This document shows, piece after piece, positions 25,868 to 35,316 of a stretch of 64,000 nt of DNA. The notes beneath the pieces were generated by a model, which was not told the DNA's origin, made no database searches, and was given only the letters and a program-made list of their open reading frames with translations. Position numbers and translations under genes: made by a program. The DNA lies in the NCBI GenBank assembly GCA_028872475.1, contig JAQYMQ010000023.1, forward strand, positions 1 to 64,000, read 5' to 3'. Source of the stretch: Eubacteriales bacterium (GTDB lineage Bacteria; Bacillota; Clostridia; Peptostreptococcales; Anaerovoracaceae). Position 1 is the stretch's first letter; each line of letters opens with the position of its first letter.

Positions 25868-26382
25868 TATATTAAATCGTCTCTTTCCTCTTGAGTTCTT
25901 CCTACAAACCTATTTGCAATTTTTATCGCTGGAATATAAATAAGTAATCCTAGCGCTATATTTAAAATAGATTGCCACAAAGACATTTCTAAACAATAGG
26001 TATAGCTTATAACAACACCTAAAATATCTAAAATTGCTACATAAATTAAGTTATATAATATCGTTCCTAGAACTATTAACAATACCGTCGTTCTCTTACT
26101 TCTATTATTAAATATAGTTTTCACTGGCAATATTAGCAATAAAACTACAAGCATGCTGAAAGCACTAATACCAGCATAATTACTGCCTATACTATCCAAT
26201 GCTAACGCAAATACTAATGACACAGCAATATCCCTATATTCCTCGTCAAAAGCATAAACAAAGATCATAGATAACACCAAAAGCGCATTCACTGTTATAC
26301 CTGATATAGATATAACATTAAAAATTGTTTTTTGTAATATAAAAATAAATATATATATTGGAATTACAAAATATAGCTTCAT
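25867..26382 (-). CDS. mreD: Rod shape-determining protein MreD
   Basis: A small integral membrane component of the elongasome. The 171 residues form five or six hydrophobic segments with few other features (MKLYFVIPIYIFIFILQ; AFSMLVVLLLILPV). Assignment rests on hydrophobicity and position between mreC and pbp2. Its ATG overlaps the mreC stop (ATGA), and its own stop overlaps the pbp2 start, so translation is probably coupled through all three. Confidence 0.88.
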   Translation of the reverse strand: MKLYFVIPIYIFIFILQKTIFNVISISGITVNALLVLSMIFVYAFDEEYRDIAVSLVFALALDSIGSNYAGISAFSMLVVLLLILPVKTIFNNRSKRTTVLLIVLGTILYNLIYVAILDILGVVISYTYCLEMSLWQSILNIALGLLIYIPAIKIANRFVGRTQEERDDLI

Positions 26383-27194
26383 CTACACACCACAACTGTA
26401 CTTAACGAAGTAAAATCAATTTTTGGTTTCACCCTTACACGCTTCAGTCTACTATCTGCATCATAATTAACTTTATCGATCCTACCAATTACAATCCCTT
26501 TAGGAAATATTCCACGTCCTGATGTAACGATTATATCTCCGGCTACAACATTTGCTTTATCGTCTAAAAGATACCCCTCCAGAGTCCTACTGCCATCGCC
26601 ATTTAAAACACCTGCAACATTTTCTTTTTTGCTCACTACAAAGCTTATACTCTGATTAATATTCAAAATAGATGTAACTTTTGCATCGTTGTCATTAACC
26701 TTAGACACAAATCCTATAATTCCATCCTTAGTAGCTACAAGATCTCCTTTTGCTATATTACTAGATTTGCCTTTATCAATAGTAAACACTTTATATAATG
26801 CAGAATTATCTACTTCTTTAATATTAGCAATTACATGGTTGTTATAATCTTTGTAAGGCTTTGTGTCAAATAAGCTGGCAATTGCATTAAATTCCTCATA
26901 TTGAGTCTTTGTCAATCGTAAATTAATATTTTCTTCTCTAAGCTTATCGTTTTCCTCTTTTAATTCCTTATTTTCTGTTTCAAGTTCTTTCTTCGTCTTT
27001 TCTTCTTGTCCGTTCAAAATATTTTTTTCAACAGAAACAAACGGTTTCTCAATTATATTTACGAAACCTTTTACAATATTCCCAACAAAAGAAGATGAGC
27101 CGCCTAGTAACGCTGATACTAAAATCATTGTTACAAGCACGGCTATTACAAAACTAATTATTGAGGCCTTTTTGTGTTTTTTAAGCCAGTTCAT
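26379..27194 (-). CDS. mreC: Rod shape-determining protein MreC
   Basis: MreC links cytoplasmic MreB to periplasmic PBP2. The 271-residue protein has one membrane segment (10-32), a strong coiled coil (about 62-105, KKELETENKELKEENDKLREEN) and a beta-sandwich domain with the signature TIDKGKSSNIAKGDLV and SGRGIFPKGIVIG. It is preceded by mreB and overlaps mreD. Length and order are normal. Confidence 0.95.
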   Translation of the reverse strand: MNWLKKHKKASIISFVIAVLVTMILVSALLGGSSSFVGNIVKGFVNIIEKPFVSVEKNILNGQEEKTKKELETENKELKEENDKLREENINLRLTKTQYEEFNAIASLFDTKPYKDYNNHVIANIKEVDNSALYKVFTIDKGKSSNIAKGDLVATKDGIIGFVSKVNDNDAKVTSILNINQSISFVVSKKENVAGVLNGDGSRTLEGYLLDDKANVVAGDIIVTSGRGIFPKGIVIGRIDKVNYDADSRLKRVRVKPKIDFTSLSTVVVCR

Positions 27195-27226
27195 AATATA
27201 TTTATTTCCTCTTTAACAAAACTAAA

Positions 27227-28267
27227 TTAGTCTCTTATTTTTATCTCTGCGTAAACTTTTAATTTATCTGAATTAACTAAGCTCTTGCATGCACCGATAG
27301 CTACTGCCTCATAAGGATTTTCTGCTCTAACTACAATCATTCCTGTCTTTTGCGAAATAATCTTATCAAAGTTTTCTATCAACGAAGCTCCTCCAGTCAG
27401 CATCATACCTTTTTCTGCAATATCTGCAGCAATTTCAGGCGGAGCTTTTTCAACTGTACTCTTTATTGCATCTATAATAGTTTCTACAGATTCTCTTAAC
27501 GCATCTTCCATGTCCTTATTTGTAACTTCAAAAGTTCTAGGCAGTCCAGAAACAAGCTCTCTTCCTCTAGCTTCGATAGTTCTAATAATTTCATTTCCAT
27601 TTTCATCAACGCCAACCATAGCACATCCTACAGCCGCCTTAATATCCTCTGCCGTCTGTGTACCAATTAAAATTCCTTTTGTCTTTCGGATATATGCTAT
27701 AACTGATTCTGACATTTTCTCACCAGCATATCTAATTGATGTACTTACAACTGTACCTCCTAGTGAAACTATAGCAATATCTGTAGTACCCCCACCAACA
27801 TCTGTAATCATTGAAGCTTCACTATCATCAACATTTAGACCTGATCCAATTGCAGCTGCCATAGGTTCATCAAGCACATAAACTTCTCTAGCGCCAATCT
27901 GATTTACTACCTCACTAACAGCAGTCTTTTCAACTTCAGTTACTCCACTTGGTGTACCGATACCGACTCTATATCCCTTTAAACTCTTTGAACCTAGAGC
28001 TTTTTCTATTAATTTTTCTAGCATCTCTGCAGTACTATCAAAGTCAGAAATTACACCGTCTTGTAAAGGTCTTACTACTTCTATATTCTTAGGGTTTTTG
28101 CCATACATTGCCCTAGCTTTATTACCAACTGCAATAATTTCATAATTATCATATTTATCAAAAGCAATAGCAGTAGCTTCATTCAAAATAACTCCTGAAT
28201 CCTTACTGTATATAATAGTATTTGATGTTCCCAAATCAATACCGATTTCCTTAAAATTAGCTGCCAT
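27227..28267 (-). CDS. mreB: Rod shape-determining actin homologue MreB
   Basis: MreB forms membrane-associated filaments guiding side-wall synthesis. The 346 residues have actin-type nucleotide motifs: GIDLGTSNTII (phosphate 1), TDVGGGTTDIAIV (phosphate 2) and MLTGGASLIENFD (adenosine). AAGG AGAT lies just before the ATG. It is the first mre gene, 11 nt after radC. Presence of the full set implies a rod or at least elongating cell. Confidence 0.96.
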   Translation of the reverse strand: MAANFKEIGIDLGTSNTIIYSKDSGVILNEATAIAFDKYDNYEIIAVGNKARAMYGKNPKNIEVVRPLQDGVISDFDSTAEMLEKLIEKALGSKSLKGYRVGIGTPSGVTEVEKTAVSEVVNQIGAREVYVLDEPMAAAIGSGLNVDDSEASMITDVGGGTTDIAIVSLGGTVVSTSIRYAGEKMSESVIAYIRKTKGILIGTQTAEDIKAAVGCAMVGVDENGNEIIRTIEARGRELVSGLPRTFEVTNKDMEDALRESVETIIDAIKSTVEKAPPEIAADIAEKGMMLTGGASLIENFDKIISQKTGMIVVRAENPYEAVAIGACKSLVNSDKLKVYAEIKIRD

Positions 28268-28278
28268 CTTAATCTCCT

Positions 28279-28956
28279 TTATATTATATTTAAATCCTTT
28301 AAGCTATTTGCCTGATGATCTCCAACTATAATATGATCAATAACTTGTATTCCTATCAACAAACCAACATCAATAAGTCTCTTTGTAATATCTATATCTT
28401 GTTGGCTAGGTGTAGGATCACCACTTGGGTGATTATGTATTAATATAATTGCTGAAGCGCTCATTTTTATAGCTTTTCTAAATGTCTCTCGCGGATGCAC
28501 AATACTTGATGACACATCCCCTATAGACACTGTTTCTTCTGAAATTATCTTGCCTTTTGTATCGAGTAAAAGAACCAGAAAATGTTCTTTTTTCTCTCTC
28601 CTCAATCGTGGTATATAAATTTCTTTTATCTGTTTAGAACTTGTTATTTTTATTGAATTATCTAGTGACTTCATAGCTAATCTTCTCGATAATTCACATA
28701 CTGCTACTAATTGACAAGCTTTCGCCTCACCTATACCACTTATTTCTAACAACTCTTTTACACTAGCGTTACTAAGATCATTCAACCCATTCATAAAATG
28801 ACTAAGTATAATTCCCGCCAACTCATTGGCGTTTTTACCTTTAATACCAGTTTTTATGATAATTGCAAGCAGCTCCTGATCTGACATCACTTCGCTACCA
28901 TATAACATCATCTTTTCTCTAGGTCTTTGATTCCTTGATAACTCCTTTATTTTCAT
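28279..28956 (-). CDS. radC: RadC family JAMM-domain protein
   Basis: A 225-residue protein with an N-terminal helix-hairpin-helix region (SDQELLAIIIKTG, LLEISGIGEAKACQL) and a C-terminal JAMM/MPN metal-binding domain with HNHPSGDPTPSQQD. Its role is not settled; the old DNA-repair assignment has been withdrawn. It is commonly found before mreB in Bacillota. The ATG at 28956 is chosen for its AGGAGG 6 nt upstream over a longer frame from 28989. Confidence 0.92.
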   Translation of the reverse strand: MKIKELSRNQRPREKMMLYGSEVMSDQELLAIIIKTGIKGKNANELAGIILSHFMNGLNDLSNASVKELLEISGIGEAKACQLVAVCELSRRLAMKSLDNSIKITSSKQIKEIYIPRLRREKKEHFLVLLLDTKGKIISEETVSIGDVSSSIVHPRETFRKAIKMSASAIILIHNHPSGDPTPSQQDIDITKRLIDVGLLIGIQVIDHIIVGDHQANSLKDLNII

Positions 28957-29070
28957 AGATCCTCCTAAATTATTAGGACACCTAATCACATAATAAGCAC
29001 TATATATTTTATCATTATTAGTACATTATTTTCAATTTTTAAATTTGAAAATAAGTAATATTATTAAATA

Positions 29071-29111
29071 TAAAACTAAGAATTACCAATATTATTACAG
29101 GTAATTCTTAG
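29071..29111 (-). terminator. Terminator after the DUF1015 gene
   Basis: A perfect 12-bp stem CTAAGAATTACC/GGTAATTCTTAG (29076-29087 with 29100-29111) with a 12-nt loop, then TTTTAT on the minus strand. It separates the nrdR-cmk-DUF1015 unit from radC-mre. Confidence 0.75.
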
Positions 29112-29119
29112 TAAATAAA

Positions 29120-30361
29120 TTATAATCTATGCATAAATAAGCCAATAGCTAACTTTGGCTCAAAACAAGTAGATTTTGGCGGCATAGTTCTTTCCTTATC
29201 AGATATTTCTATAATCTCCTCTATTGAGACTGGATATACTGCAAATGCAACTTCCATATCGTTATCTACTCTTTCTTCTAAACCTTTCATATCCTTTAAT
29301 CCATTTACAAATTCAATATTTGGATTAATTCTAGGATCATGTATGCCTAAAATCGGAGCAAGAATTTTATCCTGTAATATACTTACATCAAGTTTTTCAA
29401 CCACATCTCCTAATTTTGCAATTTCTTCTTCTCGTAAATTCAAGAAATACCACTCGTTATCTATGTACATAGAAATCTGATACTTTTTCGTTGGTTTACA
29501 ATTATCTTTAGTTGTAGGAATAATATCAAAACCTGCTTGATTAATCTGTTCTAAAAGTTCTCTCTTCGTATGCCCATTTAGATTTTTAACAACCCTATTA
29601 AAGTCTATAACTTGTAAATCTCCCATAGGGAAGATAGTTGCCATTATATAATCTAGTTCGTACTCTCCTTCCAAGTGATGTTGCTCATGCATTCTCTTTG
29701 AAAAGCTATAAGCTGCATGTGTTCTATGATGTCCGTCAGCAATATATAGAGAATCAATTTCTTCGAAGAAAGTTACAATACCATTAATTATATTATCATC
29801 TGTAATAGTCCAAATCTCATGTCTGACATCACCAAGCGTTACATCATATTCCTTTGGTTTATTGTTGATATAGCTGTTTATTAAAACCTTAATCTTATCT
29901 TCACCAGCATATGCTAAAAAAATTGGCTCTGTATTAGCTGATGTAGCAAAAAGTTGATCCATCATTACATATTCTTTATCAACCTTTGTCTGTTCATGTT
30001 TTTTTATCACACCATTTTCATAATCATTTACATTAACACAACACACTATGCCTGTCTGCACATGATCGAATAATGTCTGTCTATAAATATATATAACAGG
30101 TTTCTCTTCAACGAGCATAACCTCATCGTCAATGAAAAGCTGGATATTTTCTTTAGCCTTTTCAAATACTTCAGTACAATATCTATCTTCAACTCCATCT
30201 AAGTCTACATCTGCACGAATAACTCTTAGAAAACTATATGGATTGTTGTCAATAATTTTTTTAATTTCTTCATCTGCCATCTTCTCAAATGGACTAACTA
30301 TAATTCTATCTTCTAAACCTTTCGAAGGTCTTACTGCCCTAAACGGTTTGATTTTTGCCAT
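29120..30361 (-). CDS. DUF1015 family protein
   Basis: A 413-residue soluble protein of the DUF1015 family, starting MAKIKPFRAVRPSKGLEDRI and containing YIADGHHRTHAAYSF at about residue 204. The DGHHR box resembles that in ParB/Srx-fold serine kinases (SerK, SbnI), hinting at a phosphotransfer or nucleotide role, but the biochemical function is not established. The family is widespread in anaerobes. Its start overlaps the cmk end by about 31 nt, with GAGGTG 6 nt before the ATG, so it is coupled to cmk. Confidence 0.85.
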   Translation of the reverse strand: MAKIKPFRAVRPSKGLEDRIIVSPFEKMADEEIKKIIDNNPYSFLRVIRADVDLDGVEDRYCTEVFEKAKENIQLFIDDEVMLVEEKPVIYIYRQTLFDHVQTGIVCCVNVNDYENGVIKKHEQTKVDKEYVMMDQLFATSANTEPIFLAYAGEDKIKVLINSYINNKPKEYDVTLGDVRHEIWTITDDNIINGIVTFFEEIDSLYIADGHHRTHAAYSFSKRMHEQHHLEGEYELDYIMATIFPMGDLQVIDFNRVVKNLNGHTKRELLEQINQAGFDIIPTTKDNCKPTKKYQISMYIDNEWYFLNLREEEIAKLGDVVEKLDVSILQDKILAPILGIHDPRINPNIEFVNGLKDMKGLEERVDNDMEVAFAVYPVSIEEIIEISDKERTMPPKSTCFEPKLAIGLFMHRL

Positions 30362-31044
30362 AATTTCACCTCATTCTCAATAATAGCCACAACTTCCTCG
30401 ATTGTCAGTCCTGTAGTATCTAAAATTTTACTATCTTTTGCTGGTCGTAAAGGATTTAACTTTCTAGTCTTATCGTTGATATCTCTATGCTTAATATCAT
30501 CATATATCTCTTCGTAGACTAAATCCTGTCCTTGTTCTAACAGTTGTTTGTAGCGACGCATCGCTCTTTCTTCGACACTTGCAGTCAAAAATATTTTAAC
30601 TTCCGCATCTTTTATTACATTAGTCGCTATATCTCTACCATCCATTACAACGCTATTTTTTGAAGCTATTTCTCTTTGAAAATCTACAAGTTTTTTTCTA
30701 ACATTTTCAAATTGAGCTATCTCTGATGCCAAAATTGAAATCTCATCAACTCGTATCTCGTTACCAAGCAGTTGACCATCAAGATATACATTACCTTCTT
30801 TAAAATCTATATCTGTATCATCCAAAATATTTGAAATATTTTCATTTAAAAAATCATCTAAATGAAAATTCTCACCAGTAAAATTTTGTTCTTTAATCTT
30901 TTTACTAACCTTAAATGCTATCGCACGATACATAGATCCTGTATCTATGTATTCTAATCCAAGCTTATCCGCAACAATCTTAGCTATTGTACTTTTGCCT
31001 GAGCCCGAGGGACCATCAATAGCTATCCTTAAAACTGTATCCAT
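30331..31044 (-). CDS. cmk: Cytidylate kinase
   Basis: Cmk phosphorylates CMP and dCMP. From the ATG at 31044 it is 237 residues: P-loop IDGPSGSGKST, then YIDTGSMYRA and VVMDGRDIATNV (nucleotide binding), and RRYKQLLEQG. The start is chosen because GGAG lies 7 nt before it and just follows the nrdR stop; the longer frame inside nrdR would add 28 non-family residues. It forms an operon with nrdR and the DUF1015 gene. Confidence 0.94.
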   Translation of the reverse strand: MDTVLRIAIDGPSGSGKSTIAKIVADKLGLEYIDTGSMYRAIAFKVSKKIKEQNFTGENFHLDDFLNENISNILDDTDIDFKEGNVYLDGQLLGNEIRVDEISILASEIAQFENVRKKLVDFQREIASKNSVVMDGRDIATNVIKDAEVKIFLTASVEERAMRRYKQLLEQGQDLVYEEIYDDIKHRDINDKTRKLNPLRPAKDSKILDTTGLTIEEVVAIIENEVKLWQKSNRLGQ

Positions 31045-31045
31045 A

Positions 31046-31498
31046 TTATTTCTCCAATAGCTTATTAATTTCTGAAATAAACGTCTCCACATCAGTAAAC
31101 TGCCTGTACACTGATGCAAATCGAACATAAGCTACTTCATCTATTTCCTTAAGAGCTTCCATAATAAGTTCACCAATAAATGTGCTCTCTATTTCTTTTG
31201 TCATAGTATTTGCTAAGCCTCGTTCTATGTTGTCTACGATCGCATCCATCTTGCTTCGTTCAACTTTTCTCTTTTCACAAGCCTTAATAATACCATTTAA
31301 GACCTTATTTCTATCAAAAGCTTCTCTACTGCCATCTTTTTTGATAACCATCAAAACTACTTCTTCTTGTTTTTCATAAGTAGTAAACCTATGACCACAT
31401 TGTTCGCAAACGCGCCGTCTTCTGACTGCACGATCTTCATCTATAGGCCTTGAATCTATTACTTTTGTATTTCTATCACCACAAACAGAACACTTCAA
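31046..31498 (-). CDS. nrdR: Transcriptional repressor NrdR
   Basis: NrdR senses ATP/dATP and represses ribonucleotide reductase genes. It has a zinc ribbon (CSVC near the start and CEQC about 28 residues later) and an ATP-cone (VVLMVIKKDGSREAFDRNK). The family starts MKC-x-x-C. Here the matching start is a TTG at 31498 with GGAGGT 6 nt upstream; the in-frame GTG at 31513 sits within that ribosome-site stretch. This gives a normal 150 residues. No nrd genes are in the window. Confidence 0.92.
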   Translation of the reverse strand: MKCSVCGDRNTKVIDSRPIDEDRAVRRRRVCEQCGHRFTTYEKQEEVVLMVIKKDGSREAFDRNKVLNGIIKACEKRKVERSKMDAIVDNIERGLANTMTKEIESTFIGELIMEALKEIDEVAYVRFASVYRQFTDVETFISEINKLLEK

Positions 31499-31537
31499 AG
31501 TTTGCACCTCCACAATTCTACATATTGATATATTATT

Positions 31538-31567
31538 ATTGTACTACATATAGTCTTTTGTCTTCAA
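31538..31567 (-). promoter_or_regulatory. Promoter of nrdR-cmk-DUF1015
   Basis: On the minus strand TTGAAG (31567-31562), 18 nt, TACAAT (31543-31538), about 40 nt before the nrdR TTG start. Good sigma-A type boxes. Confidence 0.6.
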
Positions 31568-31582
31568 TATATATACCAAACA

Positions 31583-31656
31583 AAACCCCGTATACAAACT
31601 ACATGTCAATCATTGAATTTATCCAAATCAACAACATAAGTTATATATAGGGGTTT
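31583..31656 (-). repeat. Long imperfect inverted repeat between thrS and nrdR
   Basis: Arms AAACCCC (31583-31589) and GGGGTTT (31650-31656) extend inwards imperfectly for about 20 pairs, closing a loop of roughly 30 nt. On the minus strand the 3' arm ends GGGGTTTTG. It may terminate the thrS transcript, though the T-run is short, or it may be a small structured RNA in the nrdR leader region. Confidence 0.45.
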
Positions 31657-31718
31657 AAAATATTCATATCAAGTAATTTATTATGTACTTATATATCAAT
31701 AATTATTGTATAGCCTAT

Positions 31719-33473
31719 TTAATTATTATAATATTTTTTTGTTTCGATTTCTTCTACAAGACGGCTAATAAAGTCTTCAACACTAAGTTCGCCAACTTCA
31801 CCTAGAACATTATGTCTAATTGATAAAGAGCTGTTTTCAACTTCTTTTTCACCTATTACTGCAATATATGTCGCTCTCTCATTTCTAGCTTCACGAAGTT
31901 TATATCCTATCTTTTCATTTCTTGCATCAATCTCAACTCTTAAACCTATAGCTTCCAGTTTACTTGCAACAACAGCTGCATATTCTTCAAATTTTTCAGC
32001 AACTGTCAACAATTTTACTTGAACAGGAGCTAACCATAATGGGAATTTACCTGCAAAATGCTCTGTAAGAATTCCAATAAATCTTTCGATAGATCCATAT
32101 AGTACTCTATGAATCATTACAGGTCTATGCTTTTCACCATCTGCACCTATATATTCAAGTTCAAATCTTTCCGGCATCATATAATCAAGCTGAACTGTAC
32201 CACACTGCCAAGTTCTACCAATTGAATCTTCTAAGTGAAAATCTAACTTAGGTCCATAGAATGCTCCATCGCCTTCATTTACAACATATTCCATGCCTTT
32301 TTCTTCCATAGATTCTCTAAGTGCATCAGTTGCTCTATCCCACAATTCAATATCGCCTATATATTTTTCAGGTCTAGTAGAAAGTTCCACATGATATTTA
32401 AATCCAAAGATTCCATACATATAATCTATAAAGTCAATTACATTCTTAACTTCTTCTTTAACCTGTTCTGGCAACATTAATATATGAGCATCGTCCTGAG
32501 TAAATGTTCTTACTCTCATCAAGCCATGTAATGCTCCAGAAAGTTCATGTCTGTGAACCTGTCCTAGTTCGCCCATCTTAATAGGGAATTCCCTATAGCT
32601 ATGTAATCTTCTCTTATATACAAGCATTGATCCTGGGCAGTTCATAGGCTTAATTGCATAGTTTTGTTCATCAATCTTTGTAAAGTACATATTGTCTTTA
32701 TAATTATCCCAGTGTCCAGAAGTATGCCATAAATCTTCATTTAAGATAAGCGGAGTTTTAATCTCTGAATATCCCCTCTTTGCGTGCTCTTCTCGCCAAA
32801 ACTTTTCTAACTGATTTCTAATAATCATTCCCTTAGGTAAAAAGAATGGGAACCCAGGACCTTCTTCATATATATCATATAGGTCCATTTCTCTACCAAT
32901 TTTTCTATGATCTCTCTTCTTAGCTTCTTCCATCTTCTTTAAATAGTCATCAAGTTCCTCTTGAGAAGGAAAACTAATGCCATAGATTCTCTGTAGCATT
33001 TTATTGTTTGAATCGCCTCTCCAATATGCCCCAGCAACACTTGTTAATTTAACAGCTTTGATATTACTTGTCTTTTCAACATGAGGTCCGGCACATAGAT
33101 CCACAAAATCTCCCTGTTTATAAAACGAAATAATCTCTCCTTCTGGAAGACCGTTAATCAATTCAATCTTATAATCTTCTTTTCTTTCCTTCATCAAAGC
33201 AATTGCTTCTTCTCTAGATAATTCAAATCTTTCTAAAGGATATCCTGCCTTAATGATTTTTTTCATTTCTTTTTCGATTTTCTTTAAATCTTCTTCCGTA
33301 ATTTTATATTCTAAATCAATATCATAATAAAAACCTTTATCAATTGCTGGTCCTATTGTAAGCATTGCCTCTGGCCAAATATTTTTAACAGCCTGAGCTA
33401 ATATATGTGATGATGTATGCCAAAACGCTTCTCTTACTTCTGCGTCGTTAAAATCAAAATTAATTTTTGCCAT
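31719..33473 (-). CDS. thrS: Threonyl-tRNA synthetase lacking the TGS domain
   Basis: ThrRS charges tRNA-Thr. The protein is 584 residues, about 60 shorter than usual: it starts MAKINFDFNDAEVREAFWHTSSHILAQAVK, directly at the N2 editing domain, so the N-terminal TGS domain is missing. The editing domain is present (HTSSH and CAGPHV zinc/hydrolysis motifs), as are the class II core with MNCPGSMLVYKRRLHSYREFP and the C-terminal anticodon domain. GGAGG lies about 10 nt before the ATG and no in-frame upstream extension encodes a TGS, since ddl ends there. No T-box leader is seen; thrS follows ddl in one operon. Confidence 0.95.
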   Translation of the reverse strand: MAKINFDFNDAEVREAFWHTSSHILAQAVKNIWPEAMLTIGPAIDKGFYYDIDLEYKITEEDLKKIEKEMKKIIKAGYPLERFELSREEAIALMKERKEDYKIELINGLPEGEIISFYKQGDFVDLCAGPHVEKTSNIKAVKLTSVAGAYWRGDSNNKMLQRIYGISFPSQEELDDYLKKMEEAKKRDHRKIGREMDLYDIYEEGPGFPFFLPKGMIIRNQLEKFWREEHAKRGYSEIKTPLILNEDLWHTSGHWDNYKDNMYFTKIDEQNYAIKPMNCPGSMLVYKRRLHSYREFPIKMGELGQVHRHELSGALHGLMRVRTFTQDDAHILMLPEQVKEEVKNVIDFIDYMYGIFGFKYHVELSTRPEKYIGDIELWDRATDALRESMEEKGMEYVVNEGDGAFYGPKLDFHLEDSIGRTWQCGTVQLDYMMPERFELEYIGADGEKHRPVMIHRVLYGSIERFIGILTEHFAGKFPLWLAPVQVKLLTVAEKFEEYAAVVASKLEAIGLRVEIDARNEKIGYKLREARNERATYIAVIGEKEVENSSLSIRHNVLGEVGELSVEDFISRLVEEIETKKYYNN

Positions 33474-33475
33474 GT

Positions 33476-34534
33476 CTATTTTTCCTCCATTGCTAACTGT
33501 ATCAAATTATCTATCAGTTCACTGTAGCTTAATCCCATATCTTCCCATAATTGCGGATACATACTAATATGAGTAAATCCTGGTAAAGTGTTTATCTCAT
33601 TAAAGATTAATTTTCCATCTTCCGTATAGAAGAAATCAACTCTTGATAAACCTCTACAATCAAATGCCTGATAAATCTTTACAGCCGTATTTCTTATCAT
33701 AGTTTCAACATCTTCTGGTAAATCCGTAACTATTCTCGTGGTTGAATGACTATCTATATACTTAGATTCATAATCATAAATACCATCATTTGCTGAAAAA
33801 ATCTCACCTATTCTAGATGCCTTAGGGCTTCTATTCCCTAAAACTGCAACTTCTATTTCTCTACCCACAATACCTTCTTCAATAACTATTCTGGTATCAA
33901 ACTCAGCTGCAAACTTTATTCCTTCAAAGAGTTCTTTTCTATTCGTAACTCTAGTAATACCGATTGATGAACCGCTATTAGCTGGCTTTACAAAAAGTGG
34001 ATACTTATCTCCAAGTTCTTTTTCAATTCTGGAAAACTCTTTTTCCGGTCCCAATGCAAATTTATTTCTATCAGTCCAAGCATAAGCCGCCTGATTTACA
34101 CCTAAATCCTTCGCAATAATCTTTGCGGTAACTTTATCCATACCGTTTGCACTAGCCATAACTCCAGGTCCCGTATATGGAATACCCACTATTTCCCAAA
34201 ACCCCTGCATTGTGCCATCTTCTGCATTCTTACCATGCATCATTATCATTACACAATCAAGCGGAATAGTCTTACCATCTTCAATAATCAAACCTTTATT
34301 TGCTTTATCAAAGTTTACGGTTGCTCTCTTATTATCAGTCTTCTCTTTCCATGTGCCATCCTTTATTTGTTCAGGAGTTGCGCTGGTCAAAAACCACTCT
34401 CCTTCTTTTGTAATTCCAACCGTCGTGACTTCATACTTTGTTTTATCTATATTATTTAATATAGACGCCGTGCTCATACACGAAACATCATGTTCACTAG
34501 ATTTACCACCAAACAATATCAATAGTCTTATCAT
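33476..34534 (-). CDS. ddl: D-alanine--D-alanine ligase
   Basis: Ddl makes the D-Ala-D-Ala end of the peptidoglycan stem. The 352 residues hold an ATP-grasp fold: LFGGKSSEHDVSCMST, FVKPANSGSSIGI, EINTLPGFT. The loop IYDYESKY carries the tyrosine usual in D-Ala-D-Ala ligases, unlike the D-lactate ligases of vancomycin resistance, so vancomycin-sensitive termini are expected. It lies between rpe and thrS. Confidence 0.94.
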   Translation of the reverse strand: MIRLLILFGGKSSEHDVSCMSTASILNNIDKTKYEVTTVGITKEGEWFLTSATPEQIKDGTWKEKTDNKRATVNFDKANKGLIIEDGKTIPLDCVMIMMHGKNAEDGTMQGFWEIVGIPYTGPGVMASANGMDKVTAKIIAKDLGVNQAAYAWTDRNKFALGPEKEFSRIEKELGDKYPLFVKPANSGSSIGITRVTNRKELFEGIKFAAEFDTRIVIEEGIVGREIEVAVLGNRSPKASRIGEIFSANDGIYDYESKYIDSHSTTRIVTDLPEDVETMIRNTAVKIYQAFDCRGLSRVDFFYTEDGKLIFNEINTLPGFTHISMYPQLWEDMGLSYSELIDNLIQLAMEEK

Positions 34535-34567
34535 AACACACTCCTTTCTATCTTATTGTTTATATAT

Positions 34568-35227
34568 CTAGCAATTGATACTAGCATTTTTTATGTTAAA
34601 AATTTCTTCTTCAGGATTTTCTGCCTTAAATACTGCAGACCCTGCAACCAATATATTTGCCCCCAAGTCATATAACATTGCCGAATTTTTAGAAGAAATT
34701 CCACCATCTACTTCTATATCAAAATTATAATTATTCTCTAATCTTATTCTATCTAACTCTTTTATTTTATCACATGCATTATGTATAAATTTCTGTCCAC
34801 CAAACCCGGGATTTACCGACATCACAAGAACTAAATCCACCTTATTAAGAATATTCTCTAACAAACATACTGGCGTGGCGGGATTAATTGATACACCTGC
34901 CTTTACACCTAATGATTTAATTAATTCAATCGTCCTATCAAGGTGAACACAGCTTTCTTGATGAACTGTTATATATTCCGTGTTTTCTGTAACAAATTCA
35001 GGAATGTACTTGTCTGCATTTTCAATCATTAAATGAATATCAAAAGGCATCTTCGTCCTACCTAAAAGACTCTTCATTACAACTGCACCAAAGCTAATAT
35101 TAGGCACAAAATGTCCATCCATAACATCTACATGAATAAAATCTGCGCCAGCATCTTCAATCATTTTAACATCTCGAACCAAATATCCAAAATCTGCTGA
35201 TAATATTGACGGTGCAATCTTTTTCAT
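34568..35227 (-). CDS. rpe: Ribulose-phosphate 3-epimerase
   Basis: Interconverts ribulose-5-phosphate and xylulose-5-phosphate in the pentose phosphate pathway. The 219-residue TIM barrel starts MKKIAPSILSADF and has HVDVMDGHFVPNISFG, VLVMSVNPGFGGQKF and EVDGGISSKN, with metal-binding His and Asp residues intact. It follows rsgA as in the Bacillota prpC-prkC-rsgA-rpe order; thiN, which often comes next, is absent and ddl-thrS follow instead. Confidence 0.95.
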   Translation of the reverse strand: MKKIAPSILSADFGYLVRDVKMIEDAGADFIHVDVMDGHFVPNISFGAVVMKSLLGRTKMPFDIHLMIENADKYIPEFVTENTEYITVHQESCVHLDRTIELIKSLGVKAGVSINPATPVCLLENILNKVDLVLVMSVNPGFGGQKFIHNACDKIKELDRIRLENNYNFDIEVDGGISSKNSAMLYDLGANILVAGSAVFKAENPEEEIFNIKNASINC

Positions 35228-35316
35228 CTCTTCCTCTTTCTCAAGTTAATCCATTACAACTCACTAATAATCTATATATGGTTTTATATACCTTTTTTCA
35301 ATATATAAATCAAATT

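Noticed and set aside
31474..31718. T-box or other leader for thrS or nrdR
   Set aside because: thrS follows ddl by 2 nt with no leader, and this gap lies downstream of thrS; no T-box core sequence was found.
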